Source: Paenibacillus sp. HWE-109
GTDB lineage: Bacteria > Bacillota > Bacilli > Paenibacillales > NBRC-103111
Assembly (NCBI RefSeq): GCF_022163125.1
Contig: NZ_CP091881.1
Coordinates: 2,976,001-3,040,000 of the forward strand
Direction of reading: 5' to 3'
DNA length: 64,000 nucleotides
Position 1 is the stretch's first letter; each line of letters starts with the position of its first letter. The notes beneath the pieces were generated by a model that did no database searches, was not told the origin of the DNA, and saw only the letters and a list, made by a program, of their open reading frames with translations. Below are positions 40,207-49,676 of this stretch, piece after piece. Both the position numbers and the translations under genes were made by a program.

Positions 40207-41574
40207 TTAATCTGTTGGCGTAGTGATTGGCAAGGTGACAAAGAAGGTCGTTCCTTGACCAGGTTCACTTTCCACTCGGATGTCACCTTGATGCAGCGAT
40301 ACGATTTGTTTAACAATGGCAAGGCCCATACCGCTCCCCTCATATTTGCGACTGTGGGAACGATCGGCCTTGAAAAAACGCTCGAATATACGTTTCTGAT
40401 CTTCGTGGGGAATACCGATGCCCGAGTCGGATATTCGGACGGTCACGTTTTTGATATCTTGGAGGATACTGACGTTAATCACGCCGCCATCCTTGGAAAA
40501 TTTGATGCTATTGGCGAGGATGTTCGTCCATACCTGATTTAACTGGTCATGATCAGCCGTTACTTTAACGGTCTGTAAATCAAGCTCAAAATGAATGTTG
40601 CGCGCAGACCATTGCGGCTGGAGCGCCACGATGACCCGTCGGATCTGTTCATCAAGGCTGAGTGTCGCTAGACGGAGTTGCTGTGACTGCGATTCAAGCA
40701 AACTCAGCTTGAGCAGGCTATCACTCATTTTGGACATCCGCTTCGCTTCCTCAATGATAATATCCAGATAACGGCTTCGTTCGTGATCTGCGAGGTTTAC
40801 TTGCTTAAGTGCTTGAGCATAACCGGATATCGAGGTGAGCGGTGATTGTACTTCGTGCGACACGTTCGATACGAAGTCCCTGCGCATCTGCTCAAGTTGC
40901 TGCAGATCGTGCATCATTTCTTCGAAGCTGCGAGCCAACGTACCCAGCTCACTCGTTTGCTTGATATTCAGCTTGACGTTGAAATCTCCAGCTGCAATAC
41001 GCTTGGTCGCTTTTGTCAGCTTTTTGATTGGTCTGACCAGGAATACAGAGGCAATGAGAATCAATAAGCTTCCTGCAATCAACGAACAGATTGCAAAGAT
41101 CAATCCCCACTTGGCGACAAAAGAGGCAGAAGGAGGGGCGAGCGTTTCCAAAAACATCGCTTTCGTTCCCATTTCCGTTTTCAACGGCAACCCTAAGAGG
41201 ACTGTAGCAATACCGTTCGGCGTTTCTTGAACAACGCCTCCATCAATGACTTTCTTTAGCTGCTCCATCGTCACCATAACAGGTTTGTGTCCGTTAAGTT
41301 TACCGTAAGATTGGAACTGACCCGTTGCCTCGTAAATGCGAATATAATAGGAATCGAGCTGCTTCATTTCACTTACGAACGCGTCCGCTTCGCGTAGCGG
41401 AAGCGTCTTGTAAAGCCGGACGACGTCTTGACCAAAGTTACGTAAGTTAATTTGCGCGTTCACGTTCAATTTTTCTTCGAATATCCAAGTAGACACATAA
41501 AAAGCAATGACCGTGCCCGCGATGACGGAGACTAGAAATGTCAGGACAACTCGAATATATAAGGATTTAATCAT
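40207..41574 (-). CDS. Sensor histidine kinase, 455 aa
   Basis: Two membrane helices (residues 8-31 and 155-180) enclose an extracellular sensor domain. A HAMP domain (181-233), the phospho-acceptor His240 in FVSNVSHEVQSPLTSISGYA and the ATPase boxes N (NILANSIKFSKDGG), G1 (DSGIGIP) and G2 (GSGMGLAIVKQ) follow. It overlaps the response regulator stop by four bases (ATGA), showing coupling. The signal is unknown. The H box has VQSP where LRTP is usual. Confidence 0.9.
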   Translation of the reverse strand: MIKSLYIRVVLTFLVSVIAGTVIAFYVSTWIFEEKLNVNAQINLRNFGQDVVRLYKTLPLREADAFVSEMKQLDSYYIRIYEATGQFQSYGKLNGHKPVMVTMEQLKKVIDGGVVQETPNGIATVLLGLPLKTEMGTKAMFLETLAPPSASFVAKWGLIFAICSLIAGSLLILIASVFLVRPIKKLTKATKRIAAGDFNVKLNIKQTSELGTLARSFEEMMHDLQQLEQMRRDFVSNVSHEVQSPLTSISGYAQALKQVNLADHERSRYLDIIIEEAKRMSKMSDSLLKLSLLESQSQQLRLATLSLDEQIRRVIVALQPQWSARNIHFELDLQTVKVTADHDQLNQVWTNILANSIKFSKDGGVINVSILQDIKNVTVRISDSGIGIPHEDQKRIFERFFKADRSHSRKYEGSGMGLAIVKQIVSLHQGDIRVESEPGQGTTFFVTLPITTPTD

Positions 41575-42245
41575 TCGTAAACCTCAAGCCGGTACCCAAG
41601 CCCGCGCACCGTTTCAATCCGAAAATCGGCTGTAGTTGCGAACCGTTCACGCAGGCGTTTAATATGTACATCCACGGTTCGATCATCCCCCGCGTAATCA
41701 ATACCCCAAATTTGATCGATCAACTGCTCGCGCGTATAGACTTGTCCGGGTGTACCAGCCAGCTTATACAGTAACTCGAACTCCTTGAGCGGCAGCGTGA
41801 TCGACTCCGTCCCTCTCATCACCTTATACGTCTGTCGATCAAGCGTGACGTTGCCGAACTGGATCGTCTGCGTGGAGCCAATCTTGTATCGTTTCAGCAA
41901 TGCCCGAACACGAACCGTAAGCTCCAACGGGTCGAATGGCTTCGTCAAATAATCATCCGTCCCAAGATCGAACCCTTTCACTTTCTCCCATGTCTCGCCT
42001 CTCGCAGTCAGCATAAGTAACGGAAGATCAGGATTCGCTCTCCGGAGTTCCTTACATAACGTCCAACCATCCATGATCGGCATCATAATATCGAGCACGA
42101 CAAGATCGACATGCGTTGAGGCGTAGACGGCCAGCGCTTCTTTGCCGTCCGCGGCTTCGACTGTTGCGAATCCGCCATTGCGTAGAAATAAACAGACGAG
42201 TTCGCGAATGTTCGCATCGTCGTCAGCAACTAGTATCGTAGGCAT
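41571..42245 (-). CDS. OmpR-family response regulator, 224 aa
   Basis: The receiver domain has the acidic pair DDD (8-10), phospho-acceptor Asp52 (LVVLDIMMP) and Lys in TDDYLTKPFDP. The winged-helix domain (residues about 125-222) ends in ETVRGLGYRLE. It is the first gene of the operon with the kinase at 40207. It would bind promoter DNA as a phosphorylated dimer. Confidence 0.93.
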   Translation of the reverse strand: MPTILVADDDANIRELVCLFLRNGGFATVEAADGKEALAVYASTHVDLVVLDIMMPIMDGWTLCKELRRANPDLPLLMLTARGETWEKVKGFDLGTDDYLTKPFDPLELTVRVRALLKRYKIGSTQTIQFGNVTLDRQTYKVMRGTESITLPLKEFELLYKLAGTPGQVYTREQLIDQIWGIDYAGDDRTVDVHIKRLRERFATTADFRIETVRGLGYRLEVYE

Positions 42246-42354
42246 CTATTCCCTCTTTTCGCTGTATTCCATCCCATGTTGAAGTAATCATTATACTATA
42301 AATGGATTAGATTTACCCCTATTCTTCCTATCATCACCTTCACATTGGCACTTC

Positions 42355-42415
42355 CAGCAAGCAGGCTGGCAAGTTATTATGGACAATTTCAAAGCCTATA
42401 CCGAACAAAACTAGT
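42355..42415 (+). pseudogene. Fragment of an SRPBCC gene copy
   Basis: The plus strand reads FQQAGWQVIMDNFKAYTEQN then stop, identical but for one residue to the end of the protein at 31347-31772. A terminator GACGCCGGG...CCCGGCGTC follows, as at the original locus. It is the tail of a second copy. Confidence 0.8.
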
Positions 42416-42493
42416 CATCGCGAAGAAGACGCCGGGGAAGGTGCCCGGCGTCTTCCCTTATTAATCCAAGTATGAGTGCGCTCTCCGTTATCC

Positions 42494-42735
42494 TTAACCT
42501 TGAGTTGCATCCGTGTTCATATAGTTGATTGCCCACATATGGCCGTCCAAGTCCTCGAAGGCCCAAGGAGACCGCAGTATTCACGATTTCATCCACCTTT
42601 TCTCGGCTCTCGAAGGCCAATGCGATCGTCATTTGCGCATACTTTTCCGTATCAACGGTTTCCTTCTGCGTGAGCGACTTTAAAAGTTCTTTGGTGAGCA
42701 GCATGACCTGCAGGTTGTCGTTGAAAACCAATCTT
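42494..42735 (-). pseudogene. Degraded copy of the VOC gene
   Basis: NDNLQVMLLTKELLKSLTQK ETVDTEKYAQMTIALAFESR EKVDEIVNTAVSLG matches the VOC protein at 30851-31267. An internal deletion then jumps to WAFEDLDGHMWAINYMNTDA. The 5' part is missing. With the SRPBCC fragment it forms a decayed copy of the 30.85-31.77 kb locus in inverted orientation. Confidence 0.8.
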
Positions 42736-42799
42736 AGTGTACAAACGGAATAGCTCTTCCGTCACGGTACGAATGCGGCTGTATCGGCCCGATAAGAGT

Positions 42800-44869
42800 T
42801 TAAGGAACAAATAGAATCTTGTCAATGAAATAGGATGCTTCTTGGCGAAGCAAAGGTGCTTTGGAGCGGAAATCGACTGAACCGTCAGAATTGGCTATTG
42901 TGCCTGGATCCGTAACTCCGGCAGCAATAAGCTTGCTTACGGCCTTGATAGCCGATTCATCAGTTTGCCCTGCCAATCGCACCTCATCGCCAAGTGGCCA
43001 AGGAAGAGGAATGCGCGTTAAGATGACGGCCATTTCTTCCCGAGTTATCGTGCGATCCGGTTCAAACCGGCCTTCAGGATCCTCCCCCAACCATTGATTC
43101 TCGACCGCTGCCTGAATCTCTTTGACCGCATAATGGTGTTCGATATCCGTATAACCGGATTTCGATTTGGAGGGCGGATAGCCGACAGCATGCAGCAACA
43201 TTGTGATGAATTCCGCACGGGTCATGGACGCTTTGGGGTCAAAGCTGCGCCCATCTCTTCCATTGATGATATCCAGCGAATGGAGCTTTTCAATAGACGG
43301 TTGGTAGGGGCTTTCTTTCGAGACGTCGGAAAACAGCGCTTTTTCCTGTATTTTGGGCGAATAGGCTATCGGTGACTTGGCAGGTCTGTACATATTAGCA
43401 ATACCGCCATCCTTTTGTTCAAGAAATGCTATTTTCTTCCCGTGGTCATCCATAAACAATAAGGGATCTATCTTTTTCAAAATAGTCTTGCCATTCCTCA
43501 ATTTGTATCTGTCTTCCGCTACAAGTTGTCCGTTAGTGTATGTAATTTTAGTCACAAATGACGGGGTATGCAGATCTCTGTATAATCCGACGTAACGCGC
43601 GGCTTGCTGTTCTGTCAGAGATGATACAGATTCAGGCGTCTGGGGACTCTTCGGATAATAATGGTCCATAAAGGCTGCGTACAAATCCGAGCGCAATTCG
43701 GAATCATTATTATAAATGACGAACATTCCCGTTTTGCGCTCAGGCAGTAGCCATGTAAATGAGGCATGTCCGGGGATGTTCCCACCTTTGCTGACGACAT
43801 ACTGACCATTCGACAGTTCATTGAAAATGCTTTCAAATCCATAGCTTGTAATAGGTATGGCAGGATGAGCGAAAACGGAAAACTTGCTCATTTGCTGAAC
43901 GCTTTGTTCGCTTAACAATTGCCGATCTCCGGCCTTTCCTTTTTGCAGAAGCATGATCATGAATTTAGCCATATCGCTTCCCGTGGACAACATTCCGCCC
44001 TGAGGCATGTCCGTAGGATAAAGGCCATACTCCGGATATGGCGTGCCTTCCGGATCGTAGGCTGCAGCCATTCGGGCTTTAAGCTCTGGGGTTACAAGAT
44101 CATGGGAAGAATTCATACCGAGTGGCTGAAAGATGTTTTTATCCATGTATTCATGAAAAGGGAGTCCGGTAACTTGTTCCACGGCATATCCCGCCAAAGC
44201 AAAAGCATAATCGTCATACTGGTAGGCTTCCCCCGGCGTTCGGACGATAGTTGGCATTCGATCCATTAAGAAATCTCGAAGAGAATTCTCTTGATTGAGA
44301 AGATCGGGCGAGGCGTCATCGTCTTTTTCATATGGGAAATCGAACCCAGTCATATGGGTCAGCATATTTTCCATCGTTAGCGGTTTACCTGTCGAATTGG
44401 GTATTGTGATACCTCCGAGATAGGATTGGATGTCCTGATCCAGCTTGATCTTCCCTTGGTCAGCAAGCTGCAGCACAGCCGCAGCTGTAAGCGTCTTAGA
44501 AATGGAACCGATGCGAAAAACGGTCTTGGAATCAACCGGGATTTTGCTTTCTTTGTTTGCATACCCGTATCCTTTAGATAAAACAACTTTTCCGTCCTGA
44601 ACGACGACGAACATGGCACCCGGAACATTGAACTTCTTCAGGCTTTCCCCAAAGTATTTGTCCGCGAAGGCCTCCACTTCTTTGGGGTCAATCGGACCGC
44701 TTGGAGCAGCAGGAACAGCTGCAGGCTGAATCGCAGTGATTGTTTGCCCCTTAAGAGGAAGCTGTTCCGCACTGACACTGTACCCTCCGAACAAAGCAAT
44801 CAAGTAAGTCGCAGCTAGAGACGTGCTTAGCGTTACAGCGAGCACTTTTGAAACTCTTTTTTTGCGCAT
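42800..44869 (-). CDS. Serine beta-lactamase-like hydrolase with SLH domains, 690 aa
   Basis: The ATG at 44869 with AAGGAG upstream is chosen over 45082. A signal peptide (1-34) precedes a class C-type hydrolase domain with SISK (Ser122-Lys125) and a Tyr218 motif in which YDD replaces the common YSN. A middle domain (GLYRDLHTPSFVTKITYTNG ...) follows. SLH repeats (FSDVSKESPYQPSIEKLHSL, YTDIEHHYAVKEIQAAVENQ ...) end the protein. It is anchored to the cell-wall polymer. The likely substrate is a D-amino-acid peptide or an ester; true beta-lactamase activity is not implied. Confidence 0.88.
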   Translation of the reverse strand: MRKKRVSKVLAVTLSTSLAATYLIALFGGYSVSAEQLPLKGQTITAIQPAAVPAAPSGPIDPKEVEAFADKYFGESLKKFNVPGAMFVVVQDGKVVLSKGYGYANKESKIPVDSKTVFRIGSISKTLTAAAVLQLADQGKIKLDQDIQSYLGGITIPNSTGKPLTMENMLTHMTGFDFPYEKDDDASPDLLNQENSLRDFLMDRMPTIVRTPGEAYQYDDYAFALAGYAVEQVTGLPFHEYMDKNIFQPLGMNSSHDLVTPELKARMAAAYDPEGTPYPEYGLYPTDMPQGGMLSTGSDMAKFMIMLLQKGKAGDRQLLSEQSVQQMSKFSVFAHPAIPITSYGFESIFNELSNGQYVVSKGGNIPGHASFTWLLPERKTGMFVIYNNDSELRSDLYAAFMDHYYPKSPQTPESVSSLTEQQAARYVGLYRDLHTPSFVTKITYTNGQLVAEDRYKLRNGKTILKKIDPLLFMDDHGKKIAFLEQKDGGIANMYRPAKSPIAYSPKIQEKALFSDVSKESPYQPSIEKLHSLDIINGRDGRSFDPKASMTRAEFITMLLHAVGYPPSKSKSGYTDIEHHYAVKEIQAAVENQWLGEDPEGRFEPDRTITREEMAVILTRIPLPWPLGDEVRLAGQTDESAIKAVSKLIAAGVTDPGTIANSDGSVDFRSKAPLLRQEASYFIDKILFVP

Positions 44870-45044
44870 TAGAAAATTCTCCTTCAATGAAATTAGTATA
44901 GGCTGGAAGTACCCACTCAGTGTAACATGATGGATTATTTCCCCACACAGTCTTCCGTCTAGTTCATTACCTAGCCTGAGGTCAAGCAAAAAAGGATCTG
45001 ACCGCAGCAACGACCTGGTCCTTGCAATGGTAATAAAGGATAGA

Positions 45045-45593
45045 TCACAGGCTGAGTGTTTTCTTTTTTTGACTAATTGCACGTATATATTTAATTGTAA
45101 GTCTCCATAACACTTTCCCCATCAAAAACATCAACACACCAATCACAATAGAAGTTGGTAAGAACTGCATTGGGCTTGGTGTAAATGCTCCAATTTGGAT
45201 TGTTATTCCGGTAGTATCTTCTCCCATAAAATTCCCGACAAATTTAATAATTCCGCCTAATGGTGTAATAACTCCACTTATCATTAAAGCAATGGAAAGA
45301 GTACTGATAATCGGCAAAACAAACATACCAATGGCGCCTGTAAAGCTGCTACAGAATGCAAATACAGCGGCGAATTTACGCCAACTAAATTTACTGTTTT
45401 TTGAAATGGCATCACCTAAGTATGCTATCGCTAATTCTTTTGGATTTCCTAACCTTTCGATGATTCGCTCAGTAGTAAGACCAGTATTTTGCAACTCAAG
45501 CATTGCACTTTTGATTTCTTTTACAATGACAATACGCTCGGAAAAGGACAAAGCTTTTAAATACTTTTCAATTTTTTCAAGATAGCTATCCAT
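45045..45593 (-). CDS. DUF1700 membrane protein, 182 aa
   Basis: The ATG at 45593 follows GGAG. MDSYLEKIEKYLKALSFSER IVIVKEIKSAM is the conserved N-terminal helix-hairpin of DUF1700. LGNPKELAIAYLGD follows, and then three membrane helices (about 73-100, 105-125, 145-165). Such proteins usually sit next to a PadR-type regulator and envelope genes. No PadR gene is present here. Confidence 0.8.
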   Translation of the reverse strand: MDSYLEKIEKYLKALSFSERIVIVKEIKSAMLELQNTGLTTERIIERLGNPKELAIAYLGDAISKNSKFSWRKFAAVFAFCSSFTGAIGMFVLPIISTLSIALMISGVITPLGGIIKFVGNFMGEDTTGITIQIGAFTPSPMQFLPTSIVIGVLMFLMGKVLWRLTIKYIRAISQKKKTLSL

Positions 45594-45654
45594 AATTTTA
45601 TACTCCTTTAATTTCTGCTATAGCAATAAAGCGTTGGGTTGCCGCCATAATTTC

Positions 45655-45682
45655 AAAAGCCCCAAAGTAAGTTGGGGTTTTT
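45655..45682 (-). terminator. Terminator of the 45721 gene
   Basis: On the minus strand AACCCCAACTTACTTTGGGG is followed by CTTTTG. The stem is CCCCAA/TTGGGG. Confidence 0.75.
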
Positions 45683-45720
45683 GGACCAATAAGATATATT
45701 TTTCTCTATTTCCGTTTTCC

Positions 45721-46890
45721 CTACTTGTTAAATTCAGCAAGCAAAATATTTTTAAAAGGATTAGGACTGTTATCTCTACCCAAACTGTTCAAACTGACGA
45801 CCAACGTATGATTGCCTCCAAGTGTACCTCCAGCAATCGTAGAAAACCCTAGAATGCCACCTGTGTGTCCCCATATCGAGACACCATTTGAAAGCTTAAT
45901 TTCAGAGATTCCAAGACCATATCCTTCGATTCCATTTCTTCCTACAGGAACTGTAGTAAGCATTTGTTTTAGTTGCTCTTCCTTCAGTAATTTGCCACCG
46001 AGCAAGTAAGAGAAGAATTTATTTAAATCGTCAGCATCAGAAATCATATCTCCAGCTGAGCTACCTGCACTTGGATTATAATAAGTTACGTCTTTTATCT
46101 CACTTGCTTCGTCTGGTTGGGAATATCCCCGTGCATGCTTGGTGCCTGGAATAACGCTTGAATTGCCAGGTAGGAATGTATCCAACAATTCAAGCGGTTC
46201 AATAATCCGATTTTCAATCTCTTCCGCGTAGCTGTTTCCAGTTACTTTTTCAATAAGAATACCCAATAGTACGTATCCCGTATTTGAATAAGACCAGCCC
46301 TTTCCTGGAACAAAGTCTGGGGGCAGAGAAATCCCCAACCTCACTATTTCTTCAGCCGTATACGATTTTTTTGTATCCATAAAATCAGCATCTTTGGATC
46401 TTGAGTATTCAGCGATACCACTTGTATGATTCAATATCTGCCGGATGGTAATCTGATTACCATTATATCCGTTTCCTTGAATGACACTAGGCAGCCATTT
46501 TTCGATGGAGTCGTCTAGATTCAAGCGGTTCTCTCCAGCTAATTGAAGTACAACCGTTGCGGTGAACGTCTTCGTCACGCTACCAATGCGAAAGCGATAA
46601 TCTGTTTCCATTGGTTTCTTAGTGCTCAGATTCGCTACCCCAGTGGCATAACCCCACTTTTTTCCACCCTCAGTAGTTTTAGCAAGTATCCCCGGGAATC
46701 CAAGTTGCAATGTCTCCCCCATAGCTTGCTTGACGGAATTATGATCTTGTAGAGTGCTTGTTTGTAAAGATTTAGATTCATTTTGAGTGGTCTCAGCTTT
46801 TACAATTGAGGTTGGCGATGTGTATAACAGAGAACTTCCAGTTATCAAAAAGGCCAGACTTGCAAATGTAATTTGACTACGTACTTTCAT
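45721..46890 (-). CDS. Secreted serine hydrolase, D-alanyl-D-alanine carboxypeptidase-like, 389 aa
   Basis: The ATG at 46890 with AGAGG upstream is chosen over 46938. A signal peptide spans residues 1-32. Catalytic motifs are SVTK (Ser104-Lys107), YSN (201-203) and HTGG (342-345), all complete, as in class C-type DD-peptidases and esterases (beta-lactamase superfamily). The protein is extracellular, with no anchor seen. It lies just downstream of the GHKL/LytTR two-component genes, separated by a terminator. Confidence 0.9.
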   Translation of the reverse strand: MKVRSQITFASLAFLITGSSLLYTSPTSIVKAETTQNESKSLQTSTLQDHNSVKQAMGETLQLGFPGILAKTTEGGKKWGYATGVANLSTKKPMETDYRFRIGSVTKTFTATVVLQLAGENRLNLDDSIEKWLPSVIQGNGYNGNQITIRQILNHTSGIAEYSRSKDADFMDTKKSYTAEEIVRLGISLPPDFVPGKGWSYSNTGYVLLGILIEKVTGNSYAEEIENRIIEPLELLDTFLPGNSSVIPGTKHARGYSQPDEASEIKDVTYYNPSAGSSAGDMISDADDLNKFFSYLLGGKLLKEEQLKQMLTTVPVGRNGIEGYGLGISEIKLSNGVSIWGHTGGILGFSTIAGGTLGGNHTLVVSLNSLGRDNSPNPFKNILLAEFNK

Positions 46891-46980
46891 AGGGTATTCC
46901 TCTTCTCTATTAAGTGACTTACTGAATTCATCATACAAGGAAGAAGGCTGTTAGAATGAAAAGCGCCCTGAAACGCAAAA

Positions 46981-47016
46981 AACAATCCCTAAACAACAGG
47001 TTGTCTAAGGATTGTT
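46981..47016 (-). terminator. Terminator of the LytTR/GHKL operon
   Basis: AACAATCC...GGATTGTT; on the minus strand the stem runs into GGGATTGTTTTTTG. Confidence 0.75.
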
Positions 47017-48291
47017 GGTGTATAATGGTAGTAATGCCATATTATTAAATACTTTATGTTTCGTTTCAATGGTCATATGACCACCGTACTTGTCGCAGAT
47101 TCTAGCTATGTTCGTTAATCCAATACCATGAAATTCCGGGTTTGATTTTTGGCTGTTTAGGTGGGCAACTTCATTCTCCATATGATTCATGATGTGAATG
47201 AGAAGGTTAGACTCGGTAGAATGTATTTTTATAAGAATGTACCTATCTTCTGCGATTTTTAACTTTTTAGAAGCCTCTATTGCGTTATCTAGCATATTTC
47301 CAATGACAACACACAAGTCATAACGGTCAATATGGACTACTTGTGAACATAAGTTAATCTTTGTATCTATTTTTATGCCATTGGCTTGTCCAATATTAAG
47401 AGTGTTTGTGACAAGGGCATCAATAACCAGGTTCCCTGTGTTAACCCGTTGATACGCTCCTTCGACTTTATTTAATGTCGTCTTAATATGTTCCAGTGCA
47501 GTTGTTAACTCATTTCGCTTAATGCACTCTTCAATATACAAAAACTGCTGATTCGTATCATGAATGATTCTTTTAATGGATTTGAAGCTGTGAACGACTT
47601 TTTCGTAATTCGCATCCTGATAGTCCATCTGAAGTTGCAACTGCGTATTCTCATGCATGAATTGAAATTTATCAATGATCATATCAAAAATATAGAAAAT
47701 CATAACGTTTAAGAATAGTAATACAATGACAGACATGAAAGAATAGGCGTCCTTATAAGTTAGAATATTCAGTTGGTTTATACTTACGATAGGAATAGCC
47801 GAAAAAAATATGTAGTAACGATAATGCAAAGAGTAACTTCTACGTTTTGCAAGTAGGCGTATGATCTGAATGATAGCAAACATGATCATGCAACTGAGTA
47901 AAATTGCTTTTGTGTAGGCTATTTGATCATGTTCATTTACAGGGTCAAAGCTAAACTCAATTGAATATAGGGTATAAAAAATATAAAGGGATATAAAATT
48001 AACGAGAGATATTAAAACACCGTAAAACAAAGAAAAAATGATCTTGTCTTTAATTTCTACTTGATAAGATTGTGCAAAACTAAATATCATGAGCAAAGGT
48101 AAAATCAAAGATAAAATAGGAGAGATGGGAATAACCAGATACAGGTAATCAAGCAACCCAAACATAATGAAATAAATGAATCGGTTATGCTTTTTAGCTG
48201 ATTTACCAAACACCGAGTTGAAGAAAAAATTAATTTGAACACCCATCACAAGTACAATGCTAAAGACAATAGGAAAATTATTTTGGATCAT
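47005..48291 (-). CDS. GHKL-type (AgrC-like) sensor kinase, 428 aa
   Basis: Six hydrophobic helices fill residues 7-205. A dimerisation helix with the likely phospho-acceptor His244 (SIKRIIHDTNQQF) follows. The ATPase domain has the N box (VVIGNMLDNAIEA) and G2 (FHGIGLTNI), with no HAMP domain. This is the layout of peptide-pheromone sensors such as AgrC. It directly follows the LytTR regulator with a 3-bp gap. No small pheromone precursor gene is recognised beside it. Confidence 0.88.
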   Translation of the reverse strand: MIQNNFPIVFSIVLVMGVQINFFFNSVFGKSAKKHNRFIYFIMFGLLDYLYLVIPISPILSLILPLLMIFSFAQSYQVEIKDKIIFSLFYGVLISLVNFISLYIFYTLYSIEFSFDPVNEHDQIAYTKAILLSCMIMFAIIQIIRLLAKRRSYSLHYRYYIFFSAIPIVSINQLNILTYKDAYSFMSVIVLLFLNVMIFYIFDMIIDKFQFMHENTQLQLQMDYQDANYEKVVHSFKSIKRIIHDTNQQFLYIEECIKRNELTTALEHIKTTLNKVEGAYQRVNTGNLVIDALVTNTLNIGQANGIKIDTKINLCSQVVHIDRYDLCVVIGNMLDNAIEASKKLKIAEDRYILIKIHSTESNLLIHIMNHMENEVAHLNSQKSNPEFHGIGLTNIARICDKYGGHMTIETKHKVFNNMALLPLYTNNP

Positions 48292-48294
48292 ATT

Positions 48295-49035
48295 TCAATC
48301 GACTTTCATAATCATAAATTTGGTGTAAGTATCTTTAACCTCTTTAATTTTAGAACGACCTATGGGTAATTCCAACCCATTGGACATTAGAACAACTCCG
48401 CTAGCAAATTTCTTCACATGAAGCAGATTAATAATAATAGAACGATGGATTTGCAAGAAGTTACAGTCTTTCAAGGCCAAAGCATAATCTGAAATGATGC
48501 CTTTGCTTTCATAGGTTTGATTAGTGGTCGTAAAATGTAGTTTACTTTTTATTGTTAGGCTTTTGGCAGCTTGAATACTAATGAGGTCATCATATTTTAA
48601 AACGATTTCTTCATAGGTTGACTTGATAACCATAAATTTTTTATCCAGTGCTTGAAAGTATTGGCATATCTTGATCATTTTCTCCTCCAAGATCGAAGGA
48701 GCAATGGGTTTTATCAAATACTGAAATGTCATGACATCAAAACTTTCCACCATATATTCAGGATAGCTTGTCAGAAAAATAATTTGTTCATCCAAGTTAT
48801 TTAACCCTCTTATTTTTCGGGCTGTTTGAATCCCGTTCATCCCCCCCATTTCAATATCCAAAATTAAAATATGGAATGGAGTTCCTTGGAGCTCATAATT
48901 GGATACCAATTGCTCTCCCGAGCTGAATAATTCAATTTCAAAATCTATATTTGTCTTTATCGACAAAGTAATGAGGATACTTTTAACAAGCTCTCTTTGT
49001 TTTTCCTCATCATCGCAAATAGCCACTCTATACAA
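48295..49035 (-). CDS. LytTR-family response regulator, 246 aa
   Basis: A TTG at 49035 with AGAGGTG upstream gives MYRVAICDDEEKQRELV; earlier in-frame codons lack a ribosome site. The receiver phospho-acceptor is Asp60 (ILILDIEMGGMNG). The LytTR DNA-binding domain covers residues about 140-243 (YEEIVLKYDDLISIQAAKSL, FLQIHRSIIINLLHVKKF). It is paired with the GHKL kinase downstream. Targets may include the adjacent hydrolase gene (inferred). Confidence 0.88.
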   Translation of the reverse strand: MYRVAICDDEEKQRELVKSILITLSIKTNIDFEIELFSSGEQLVSNYELQGTPFHILILDIEMGGMNGIQTARKIRGLNNLDEQIIFLTSYPEYMVESFDVMTFQYLIKPIAPSILEEKMIKICQYFQALDKKFMVIKSTYEEIVLKYDDLISIQAAKSLTIKSKLHFTTTNQTYESKGIISDYALALKDCNFLQIHRSIIINLLHVKKFASGVVLMSNGLELPIGRSKIKEVKDTYTKFMIMKVD

Positions 49036-49134
49036 ATATGATACACCTCTCATTTTCAATACCTTACCACAACTTCCTTCTCCCGCTCATTCAATATCTC
49101 TAAATTCTTATATATCTTTGGAAAGTTGCTTTTC

Positions 49135-49305
49135 TTAAAACTTTCGATTGTAATATTGGCTTGTGGAAATCCTTGTGAGAAGGATCAGGATCAGTACTGC
49201 GAACAGAGTTATCGAAATCGTAACGTTAAAGAAGCCGAATACAATCGCCGCCAAAGAGACGGAAAACAAAGTTACGTACAAACTCAAAGAATTCGCCTTT
49301 TCCAT
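49135..49305 (-). CDS. Two-helix membrane protein, 56 aa
   Basis: The ATG at 49305 has GGAGC upstream. Helices lie at residues 8-28 and 31-48. It lies 34 bp after the XRE regulator stop, so the two form an operon, a pairing common in Firmicutes. Function is unknown. Confidence 0.65.
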   Translation of the reverse strand: MEKANSLSLYVTLFSVSLAAIVFGFFNVTISITLFAVLILILLTRISTSQYYNRKF

Positions 49306-49339
49306 GATCAGCTCCGCGTTAAAACCGTCCGAAACTCTG

Positions 49340-49552
49340 TCATGACTCTCCAACCTCCACATCACTGAAATCAAACACATCTTCAATCCTTAAGTGAAAA
49401 TATTTCGCAATTTTATAAGCCAGCACGAGCGAGGCAACATACTTCTCGTTCTCGAGCGAAGTTATCGTCTGACGCGTTACGCCGACCGCGAGTGCAAGCT
49501 CCTCTTGACTGATCTTGTGCTTTTTACGCAACTCCTGAATCCTCGTGTTCAT
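49340..49552 (-). CDS. Small XRE-family regulator, 70 aa
   Basis: The ATG at 49552 gives MNTRIQELRKKHKISQEELA LAVGVTRQTITSLEN, a single helix-turn-helix of the Cro/C1 type with the usual AKYFHLRIEDVFDF end. The GAGG is 9-10 bases upstream. It probably controls its own two-gene unit with the small membrane protein. Confidence 0.88.
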   Translation of the reverse strand: MNTRIQELRKKHKISQEELALAVGVTRQTITSLENEKYVASLVLAYKIAKYFHLRIEDVFDFSDVEVGES

Positions 49553-49676
49553 GGCCTTGGTCCTCGATCTCCCCACCAGATGTATAGTTTACTTTGCATT
49601 TATAGTGTAGTATGCTTTGCCTATAATGTAAAGCTGACTTTGCAAAAATGATACTGCCCCTTGATTCCATGCCCTT

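Noticed and set aside
44870..45082. N-terminal extension of the SLH hydrolase
   Set aside because: The extension overlaps the DUF1700 gene end and lies before a clear ribosome site and signal peptide at 44869.
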